Shown piece by piece: positions 1 to 9,800 of a stretch of DNA of 22,495 bases. The position numbers were made by a program, and so were the translations under genes. The DNA lies in the NCBI GenBank assembly GCA_020650975.1, contig JAIPMN010002138.1, positions 1 to 22,495 on the forward strand, in the 5' to 3' direction. The stretch is from Apostichopus californicus. Its lineage: Eukaryota; Echinodermata; Holothuroidea; Aspidochirotida; Stichopodidae. The notes below the pieces were generated by a model. It was not told the origin of the DNA and searched no databases. It was given only the letters and a program-made list of their open reading frames with translations. Position 1 is the first letter of the stretch. Each line of letters opens with the position of its first letter.

Positions 1-162
1 AATGATATTGTAAAGAGACAGAGGAGTGCCCACAAGAAGTTTGGAGTAGCTTGTAATTGTGAAAACCCTTTACAAAATATAAATATGTCTAATTATGAAA
101 CAATAAACCAAGAGAAAGTGAAACAAAACTTGAAAGAAGTTGTTACAAATGTGCTAGAATGA
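1..162 (+). CDS. Possible 3' end of an upstream gene (partial, unrecognised)
   Basis: Frame 1 is open from the left edge of the window through 53 codons to a TGA at 160-162. In this AT-rich DNA an open run of that length is fairly unlikely by chance but not impossible. The peptide is hydrophilic and Lys/Asn/Glu-rich, contains a short Cys pair (VACNCENP) and ends NVLE. I recognise no domain. A candidate poly(A) signal (AATAAA, 782-787) lies 620 bp downstream on the same strand, which would make 163 to about 805 a 3' UTR carrying the MITE at 212-576. No splice acceptor is visible because the exon would begin outside the window. It could also be a chance open frame. Confidence 0.35.
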   Translation, partial: NDIVKRQRSAHKKFGVACNCENPLQNINMSNYETINQEKVKQNLKEVVTNVLE

Positions 163-211
163 CCACAAATATTCATGTAGCTCTCATGTTTTCATCGATA
201 AATAGTCAGAC

Positions 212-576
212 TTAAAGGCATTGAAGACTCGCCCCAAACCGCGTGCCGCGCTCTGAAAAAGTTAACTTTCCGTTGCTTGCAAGTGAAGTTTTCTTCTTGT
301 CGCTACAAAATGCAGACAGTAATGAAATGTAATACCTTGTTATCTTTTATCTAGACCTGAGATGTCCATCCCTGCTATGTACACTGTGTTGTGGGTATTG
401 ACCGTATCTGTATGTATTGACTGTACACTAGTGTCTAATTACCGACGGTAACAAGCTGTGTGTGTATTTTCTGGGATCGATGGTGGTGTTTAACACTTCT
501 GTTACACCTCATTCGAAACTAGGTCAGATTACCGGCATGAGACGTTTTTTTGTGCACGAGTCTTCACACCCTTTAA
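212..576 (-). mobile_element. TTAA-flanked MITE, copy 1 (inverted relative to copy 2)
   Basis: A 365-bp non-autonomous DNA element, counted with its flanking TTAA words at 212-215 and 573-576. The inner ends form a terminal inverted repeat: TTAAAGGCATTGAAGACTCG on the left matches the reverse complement of the right end at 17 of 20 positions. A second copy lies at 7041-7419 in the opposite orientation. Similarity between the copies stops at the TTAA words on both sides, which fixes the boundaries. A TTAA target site is characteristic of the piggyBac superfamily and a few other DNA transposons; the superfamily is therefore inference. No transposase is encoded. Confidence 0.8.
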
Positions 577-781
577 AGTGAATCCATGCTCTTATGTCAA
601 TTCAATTTTCATACTCATACTTGTAAACATAATTTTGTTTTCAAACTCATCCCACAACTTATGCATATTCATGTAATCATTACTCACTATATGTATTGTT
701 AATAGGATTGTCAACATTCCAACAAAGTGAAAAGAAATCTAATCCCTTTTCTATCTGTGCTTGGTTTGATATTCAAATGTA

Positions 782-787
782 AATAAA
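782..787 (+). terminator. Candidate poly(A) signal AATAAA for an upstream gene
   Basis: AATAAA followed by A-rich and then T-rich sequence (TTCTACGTTTC, then CTTGTCCTTTT) within about 30 bp. It is the first canonical hexamer downstream of the stop at 160-162. Its use is inferred. Confidence 0.3.
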
Positions 788-805
788 AAATATATTCTAC
801 GTTTC

Positions 806-3300
806 AAACAATCTTGTCCTTTTATTCCTATCTTTGTGTAGCACATTTAGCAGCAAAATGCTCTAAACATTGTTAAGGAGATACGCATGAATTTTAGTGA
901 ATATTGCAATTAATCATGTGAATTCATGACAATAGTGAATTTAGAGACAATGTCAACTCAAGGTTCTCTGTATTAGCATGAGATATTTCATATTTCCCCA
1001 TGCTTGGAGGAGTATCCCCACTGAAGAAGATGCCATTAGCACTTATTTATATACAGTGCAAAAATTAATTCATGTAAATTCAGGGACAGTCTTGTTTCTA
1101 GTTTACATTATGAATGTGCTTGAGGAACAGTTTGCAAACACACAAGAAGACCAAACAGCCAATATAGGGATGCTCACTGCAGGACAGAGAAGCATTTATT
1201 GATTTGGAATTAGAAAAGCGATAAGGCTCCTGGGGGGGGGGGGGGAGAAGGAGGGAGAGATATTTCACAATAGCGTACACGTTAATTGCCACCTCCAATG
1301 AAAATTGTACTGACTGCAGTTGCGTAGAAATGATCAACGATATTCGAAACAGGTGTGGATTACCTAGCAACCTGCACTGGCTTATCACTAGATCATCCTT
1401 TGCTAGCATGTGATCTCCTCCCATGACAATCAAAAACGAGATCTTATATTTCTTTCGTTTTATATCACTTTGGCTGACAGTGTATTCTAATTTTATCTTC
1501 TTTATCATCACCCCCCTCCCCCCGATTTTATAGTATTGAGTAATCTTTCAACTTAATTCAAAAGCTTCCCTTTCCTGTCTATTTCATTCACGTCCGTCTT
1601 AGGAAATATTTTTCCTAGTTGACAACCGGCATGAAACAGGAAGCTTCAGCATCTTAATTTCGAAAGCTTGCAAATTAAAAAGTATCGCACTCTACAATAC
1701 TTCCTTTTCTTCATTTGTGGGAATCCCAAAGAAATCTTCTGTACTGCAACAATGTCAACATTACCTACGCATTGGGGTAGTTATTAACGTCAAATCTACG
1801 CCATGACTGAAGTTAGACATGGCGACTGGGAGAGCCCCAATACCTCATTATTAATTATTGGCACCAGTCTCATTATTATTCTCCTTCGGCTTTTTGCTAT
1901 TACTTTGGAATTGTATGTCGCAATGTGTCATTATTAATGTACTATTTATACTGACTTTTCAGGTCGTGTACTCTGACTACGTAAAATTTGGGAGTCTCGT
2001 ACGGTTACCCTTAGAAGTAGAAATGGATTGAAGTCGATAAATGTTATATAATTAATTTATCATTTCTGTCGCTAGCCGTCTTGATAAACCTAATCGTTCG
2101 TGGCATATTACCAATAGAAATGAGAGCTAGGGTGTTCCGTCTTATGCGTTTGCATTCAAGGTTGAATGATGAATAATGCGGCTGGATTGAACTTAACAGT
2201 GATGAACACTATACTAACATATATTATTGAGACTAAATTAGCAACGCGATGTCCAGTACTCCAGTATGCTGATGTATTATTATGCAACGTCTTACAGTAA
2301 GACTTGTAAAATTCCCAATCAATCGATGAATCCCTTTTCATGGAATAATGAATACGACAATCGGATTGATATAAATTGGGAGATTTTGGTCATGTAGATC
2401 GCGTTAAAGTGTTATTGAGTTGCTTCACTGGCATATGTTAGACTGTTGGGAATTAACTGAACGGGCGTATAGCAGTTGATTTTGATCATTTGTAGCATAA
2501 AGTTAAGTTGATTGCCGTGTCATCGCCCATTGGTTGTTTATATTGCTCGTTCGTTACAAATACAGTTCCGTCACACGCGGATCGGTGAGACCTAGTCCCA
2601 TATACTTTTTAAGAAAAAGTCACCCAGGAAAGAACCTGGGCACGAAAACCAAACTACCAAACGACTGATGCGCTCTCAGCCCCAGTCCCCTTACATCGGG
2701 ACTGTGACTGTGTGATCATCGTCGGGTGTGCATCACCTTTATTGTATCAAAGTATCTATCCTCCGTACGATGTGCGAAAAATACGCAAGAAAAGTTGGGT
2801 AAGATTTTGTGACGGAGAGGTAGGGTGATGCAATTTAGAAGTTCGAATTTTTAATGCGCGTGTTTTGCCCCCCCCCCCTCCCCGACACACACAGATACAC
2901 ACGGACACACCGATTTAATTGAATGGTTTCAATTGATCTCCTCTCTATTGACTAGAGCACCCCTCCCCCTAAGACCAAATTTCGTTTTTCATATAATGTA
3001 ATATCGTCGTCTTTAACACACAAAAAGAGTTCATGTTTTCATATCATTTGGCATACGTGCTGATCTGCGTGTAAAAGTGCTATCTCGATGAGCTTTCGAA
3101 ATCATCTTTTCGAACAAGTTGTGGTGGCCACAACTTGTTAAGTCAATTTCTGCGCATATTCGAATGACGAATTTCCTTAACCCTCGTACTATCTGATACT
3201 GCTACGGAAAGCTGTTCCCTGTCAATATGGCGAAGTTTCTGGGGGAAAAAAATACAAACATACATGTAACATCTATATAAACTCGGCACATATTACTAAA
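806..3300. other. Intergenic stretch with no recognised gene
   Basis: About 2.5 kb between the putative end of the upstream gene and the presumed promoter of the BTB gene. Open frames here are short, lack splice-consistent partners and resemble nothing I know. It contains a 14-bp G run (1232-1245), an 11-bp C run (2868-2878), a short CA-rich patch (about 2885-2910), two small hairpins (CCCAGG arms at 2623-2640; CAGTCCC arms at 2683-2704) and a perfect 12-bp-arm palindrome at 3113-3139. Confidence 0.5.
3113..3139. repeat. Perfect inverted repeat, 12-bp arms, 3-bp spacer
   Basis: AACAAGTTGTGG (3113-3124) is followed by TGG and then the exact reverse complement CCACAACTTGTT (3128-3139). It lies about 580 bp upstream of the start codon of the BTB gene. 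Function unknown; it may be an element remnant or a cruciform-prone site. Confidence 0.7.
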
Positions 3301-3388
3301 ATACGTTGATTTAGCATTCCTTGGTAATAAATAATCTTTATGCAGGCTAGATTTAACGCATTTGTGTTTTTATACACCACCCACCGGT

Positions 3389-3543
3389 GCAAACAATGTA
3401 CCCAAATGGATGCATAGACCACCTGGTACCCACGGCGTCTCATAGCGACCGTTGCTATGGCATATAAGCAGCACTACTTTCATTTGTTTCGTCTTGCATT
3501 GTACTTGTGTATAAATCAATACTATACCTGTCACGTTGTTTAC
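3389..3543 (+). promoter_or_regulatory. Candidate ciliary-type regulatory cluster: X-box-like site plus forkhead-like sites
   Basis: GTTGCTATGGCATA at 3451-3464 matches the RFX-factor X-box palindrome (GTTGCCATGGCAAC) at 11 of 14 positions, including the whole left half except one base. A forkhead-like GCAAACA lies at 3389-3395 and a TGTTTAC at 3537-3543. All three sit 175-330 bp upstream of the start codon of the BTB gene, where a promoter is expected. RFX and FOXJ1 sites together are known at promoters of ciliary and sperm genes; applying that here is inference. Short motifs like these also occur by chance. Confidence 0.35.
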
Positions 3544-3717
3544 ATTATGTATCGTCTGCTTTTCAAAGCATTGTGAAGAAATAAGGTTCAAGTCAGCAAG
3601 AAGTGGTGGTTTGCATGTAGCAAACGCCCGTAGGTTAACGTGATATTCGAATGTTGGAAAGGGAAAAGAAAATTAAATTCTGCATTCAAGTAGGGAGATA
3701 TTCATCAGAAAATAACC

Positions 3718-3830
3718 ATGACGCAAGTCTTGCTGCCAAATCGCGCTAACACTATCAGTACAGATGGATCACTTCCATTTTTACCATCCCCTCCTCCAAC
3801 AGCACCCCAAGCAGCCTTATCGTACAGCAG
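3718..3830 (+). CDS. BTBD16: BTBD16-like exon 1 (start codon, residues 1-38)
   Basis: ATG at 3718 has A at -3 (AACCATGA). The exon encodes 37 whole codons, a Pro-rich N-terminus with PFLPSPPPTAPQAA, and ends CAGCAG|GTAATT in phase 2. The trailing AG joins the first G of exon 2 to make Arg38. It is assigned because its phase fits exon 2 and the open frame starts with ATG in good context; no strong homology supports it, so a further 5' coding exon cannot be excluded. Confidence 0.65.
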
Positions 3831-6800
3831 GTAATTGACCCTAATATTTGATACTGCCACTGTTTCTTTTAAATATTTTTTTAGTTGTGCTTATTACATT
3901 AATTTTAATTATTTTTGGCCCTTCTGCTGCTAGAAATATTTTTTGGCCTAGGTCATGTCAAAACTGTTGTGGCAATTAACATAGCCCTTGCGTTAAGGTA
4001 CAGTAGTCTCTACTGTAGGCCTAGCTGGCTATCCTAAAATTTTAAGCCTATTGCCCAGTATTGGCTATGAATCTTTGGCACCAGGCCATAGGTTCTTATA
4101 GGTCCTAACTTAGGCTTAGACTGAAGTCATGAGTGAAATAACCAGGCCTAGGCAACTATTTAAGTAATATCTTTTTTTAGCAAGTAGCATGGTGGGCTCA
4201 TAATTGACGCACTTAAGGATTTGATCAAAGAAATCAAGGAAAAATCCAAATCACTCAACTCTATGTGTTTTTCATATGTGTAGTTCCTCAGAAATGTTAT
4301 GATCTCAAAATATTTAAGGTTCTGTGCTTATGCACCATACAATTGAGCAGAATTTGACCACAAAATGTCTGCCGTGTCAAGTTCTTTCATACCCCTAAAT
4401 TGACACATTCGTCGATTAGCTAACTGTGGTCCAGGCCTTAGTATACATCCATTGACTTTAGATGCTGTTTGCTATGCTCTGAGCCTCTAAGCGCAGACTG
4501 GTCAGGTCCCAGAGTGTAGTCTTATCATATTGAGGTAATGTTGGTTATTATTACGATGTAAGATTTCCAAATGCCCAAAAAACGCACTAAACTGGGGGGA
4601 GGGTGTTAAAAGTTTAAAAAATATATATATATATTTATATATGGTCATATTTTATGGTAGTATACCCAGTCTAATCAAGCTCAGAAACTTAGAAAGTGAC
4701 TAGGGAATCATGTGTACTAAGCTATTTATTGGACTAAGTTTTATTGCCATATTGGCCGTTACTTTTACTACTGACAGTTACCTGACATCATCAGTCAAGA
4801 ATTGCATGGTCCAGAGAGGCATCAACTAACTGAAATGGACCGCATTGTTATAAGGGATAGGTATAGTCGGATGTAGATTTGTCAAACGAATGAAGAAAGG
4901 TGAACACCAGGGGTTGACAGTCACCAGTTTATTATCTTAGGTCAACACAAACAAACACAAATTGTCTCTGCAATATAAAAACAACATATCACTATGATGA
5001 CAGATAGCAATGACATTCACTATCCTTGAACATAACATACTTGACAATGACCTGGGAACAGTAAGATTAAACATGAGCCATAATCATAAAATGTAACTGA
5101 TGACTGCAATCTTTAGAATGGAAATGGTGAAAACATGATGATAAAATAAAATAAATTAAATGTAATAAAAGAAATCTTAATGATAAAAGGAAGGTATAGA
5201 TCTTCAAAATTGAAAACATAAAGCCATGCATACTGCTTTGAACTAATGCCTGTTTCTCATGAATGCAATGAGGAAGCTGAAAGAATTCTCTGTTAACTCT
5301 CTAAATATTAAAGGTTACAACATTAATGCGTTTGAGTCAGACCCAAGACGGTTATTCACTTGGCCATACTGATCACACATCACTACATCAAACCAGGGAC
5401 TAGGTGGACTAACATAGTTATAACCGATTACCATGAAGGCCTTTAAGAATTTTAAATTATACGTATGAACAGTAAAGTACTTCTGCATTACACATACATG
5501 GGCAATGAGCCAATGACTGTTAAAGATATGAAGAGAATTAACTTACCAGTTGAAATCCATGTAGCATATTTAGTTTAAACATATTCCTGCTGTTGGACAA
5601 ATTCCACAACCAATATACATGTACATGTCTCCACAAAATAAAGACAAGTAAAATATACCATGCAACATTCTGAAGTGCCCTAGGATGGTAGTCAACATTT
5701 AGATAACAATTAGAATCATATCTTAACAAACATCATTAATTTGAAAAGATTCATTCTTCATTCCCTGCAATGTCAAGAATCACCATTACTGTTATGTTAA
5801 TTTACTCTCTTAACTTGTGACATATTTTTCACCCAAGACTAAGTCTGTAGCTTATTAATAAACAAATAATTTCTTATGATACAGGCATAGGCTAGGCTTA
5901 TAGTCTATGTAAGCCTTGTACAGAATATCTGCAACTTGAAGAAATCAAATGAAGTGTGTTACCTCATGACACAAAAGTCGAATACCACTTTAAGTTCACA
6001 CGTTTCAAGAATTACCAGTGCTTGATAAACAAATTAAGTCTTTAATTCAATACAGATAGATACCTGAAACATATTAAGTTAATGTAGCCATAACATGAAC
6101 ACCAGCATGTGGGCATGCTGGGAATGTCTGCGAGAGTGGCCATATATTGTGATACAAGTATCCAAATTAATAAGTACAATTCCCTAAATACACAGTCCAA
6201 GCAGGCTCACAGAACATATAATCCTGAAATTCCCTTAAAAAGAGCTCTTTATCATAAATTAAGGAACTTCATAAAACTTTCCCAGTGGTCGACATGTAAA
6301 GTCTTCCCTAGGTACACATTGTGAAGGATATCACGATTTCCACATGTTCGAAATGTTCACCAAAATGAGTACTTTACATATTTTCCACAAATTGGTAGAA
6401 ATTCTATTCACTGGAATTAAAAGAAAAACTAGAAATACTCTAAGACCTTGCCTTCTTAATAAGGTAATTATACACTTGCAATTAAATAATGACAGATCCC
6501 CATACTCAGTTCTAGGCAGTAAGGAGAGAGCAAATTCATAAAATATTCAACAACAGCAATATAGTGCATCTTCTCTTAACAATGGCAATGAAGGAAGTGC
6601 TCACCAAAGGAAGTTGGACCACATGGGACAATGCACTGACTCAAAGATGCATGAATACACCTGTTGCAACATGCATGACCATGAACATGGATACTGATAC
6701 TTTTACAAAAGGACAGTTTTATCACATGAACTCTTTAAGTTTTGTTTCCTCCAAAACATAAATTAACTAAATAGAAACCATAATAACCATATCTTATGAA

Positions 6801-9800
6801 TGAGAGAAATGAATGAATGAAAAATATGTTTTCCTTTTGCACAAAAGCCGTGCTTTCTATTTATTCAGGCCTTTCAGATATATTTACTTTCATTTCAGTG
6901 ACCTTAATTGTGTGAAGTACCCTCATACTCATAGGGAGGTTTATTCATACTAGGCTTACTTGTTATTAATCTCTTGAGTCCACAAAGCCAATATTATAAA
7001 AATCCTATACTGTAAAACCCTTACAAAGTGAATTAATTGGTTAAAGGGTGTGAAGACTCGCGCAAAAAGAAACGTCTAATGCCGGTAATCTGACCTAGTT
7101 TCGAATGAGGTGTAACAGAAGTGTTAGACACTACCATCGATCGCAGAAAATACACACACACAGCTTGCTACCATCGGTATTATAATTAGACACTAGTGTA
7201 TAGTCAGTACATACAGCTGCGGTCAATACCCACAGCACAGTGAACAAACAATACAGCGATGGACATCTCAGGTCCAGCTAAAGATAACAAGGTATCACGT
7301 TTCATTACTGTACTGTCTGCATTTTGTAGCGACACGAACAAAACGTCACTTGCAAGCGACGGAAAGTTAACTTTTTCAGATGGCCGCACATGGTTTGGGG
7401 CAATCTTCAATGCCTTTAATGCCCGTAAGGGAGAGTTGGAAATCTCTGATCCTTTCTGGGTCTCACTTAATTCTTGGACAAATTTTGGCATTTTGAGCAA
7501 ACTGTATGGCAATGAATCACGAAGCAATTTGGCTCTGAGTCTCTGGTTAGTTGTACCTGATTGACAAGTTAAATATGATCATCAAGAGGGTAGTTATATT
7601 AGATATTTCTTTGTGTGCATTTGAACGGGGAATTGTATTAGTTTGACAAACTTTACATGCTAATTAATTTGGGAAAATGTAGATGTTGTGAAAGCAGATT
7701 TATATCATTACAGAAATATCATGAAAGAATCTGTTATTGTGTGTAACATACAGAATGCCTTCAACAACTGTTCTAAAAAACACAAATACTTGCAAAAGAT
7801 CTTTAATCTAGTGGTCTGATATGGGTGTTATGTCTTGTACTTCAATTGATTGTTTTTTGTCTCTTTTAACAAACCTCCAGTGCCTTTTTCTTTCTTGGTT
7901 TTCAGGGCATTGCAAGCTGCTCCATACACAGCCCTAATGGGTGTTGTAGTGGATGGGAGACAACCACCAAGGGTATGTAATCAATTCTCCCCCCCCCTCC
8001 ACCCCCTCCACCCCTCCCCCCAATTAAAGTTTAGTTCGGGAACAACAAATGTACAAAATACAGCTTAAGTGCCTTAATGCATATTAGTATTACCAAGAAT
8101 ATAAAGGTAATAAAAAGTGTTTGTTGTCATGCCCTCTGTGGCCATTTAGACATTTTTGAGCACAAACATAAATTTATATTCATTCCATTGAAGAAACTAA
8201 ACAGTTGTGAATATTTGTATGTGCCTCAATCAAACCATAGCTCCTACATAAATTTGTATTTTTTTATGGATAATCCAAACGAACCTCTTGTGCTTGAAAT
8301 GAACTCTTCATTCACGTTAATGATCAATTCAATTTACCATTTTTACGCAGTATCAGATCTCTGATCAGTGATTTATTTGATAACATCTCTCTTAACAGCA
8401 TCCTACCTCTCCCAGGTATCGTATTCGTAATCAGGTGGGTGGAACCAACCGCTGGAGATTGCCTGAATCTCTAGGAGGGGATTTACTTGGTACAGCACAG
8501 GCAGTCAAGTCCTTAAGTGAGCCCTACAACCAGAACATTGTCAATATCATGACAGGTAAACAGACGTTTGTACCCAGAGATGGTCCAAAGATTAGATAGT
8601 ACTTACTCCTCAAGTAACACTTGTGGAGTGGAATGCTGGAAATAGAAACAATCTCACACATATTTTACATTTTACTTAATGATTCTGCATTGAGAACAAT
8701 TCATTATTCATTATGGAGGATTAAAAAAACAAGGAAAATGTATTAAAAAAATAGTATATTTGAAAAAGAAACCATCAAAATTAAAATTAAATATGTCAGA
8801 GGTGAAAGTTAAGTGGGCGTACATTGTCAACTATTAAGAAAAGAGTAATCTGACTATAGTGAACTTTAAGGTAAGTAAAGAGCTTGAATTAGATATATAT
8901 ACAACTCCTCTCTTATGTACAGTCTTATTTACTGATAATAAGGATCTGCATGTATAACTAATGGACACAACTTTGGTGAATTGATGTTCTTCACCAGTAA
9001 AAAAATTGAACTAGCCAGTGATTTAGTTCAATATCACTTGCCAATGGTTTAAGTTCAGACTTGATTTGGTGCAGTGAGTCAGCCATTTCCAGCAACACAT
9101 CCATGAAATATTTCAGGATATTCTCTTGTCATGGTAATGTCTTTGTATTAGTTTGCCATCTGCACTCATTAAAGGGAAACCGCAGAGGTTAACCTCTTCG
9201 AAATATAAACAGAAACTTTAATCCAGTACACTTTCATCAGATATCATTTTCAGGGAAGTATGACCCAGAAGTGAATAAAATAACATATGTTTTGATAACG
9301 GGCAACTAGAGGAAATGGTTTGTTGAATGCTTATCTTATTTCCTAAAACATTTCTGAATGTCAGATCTTATGACATTTATCATAATCTGGAGTCCTTTGT
9401 AGGTATGTCAACATGTTATTTCCTGGGCCTGAAGTACACTTCAATTGAGTAATTGTAGTTTACACCTAGTTCTGTGAAAAGATATTAGAATTCTTGACAA
9501 TTGAGAAAGATGCCATTGTGGCTGTGTAACTCATAGAAATAAAATGCTCAATATTAGTGTGCCTGTTTGAACTGAGTCATGCATTTACATATCTCTCAAT
9601 TACAAAAAATATGATACAGCTTCAGGGATATTCCTTAACGTATATAGGTGGTAAAGTTTTCATGTTCATTAATAAACAACATGTGAAATTCATTATTTCC
9701 TTTTAGCCGAAAACCCTGCCACCTCTCTGAATCATGAGGATAGAGATTCATTCCATCTGCCATCAATGAAAAGACCACAATCGACCCAGAATGTTTCATC

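Noticed and set aside
978-1511. Two overlapping frames on opposite strands
   Set aside because: No domain, no splice-consistent neighbours, and one crosses a 14-bp G run.
7204-7564. Overlapping open frames of 101 and 107 codons on opposite strands
   Set aside because: They lie mostly within MITE copy 2; the other copy at 212-576 does not preserve the frames, and no known domain is seen.
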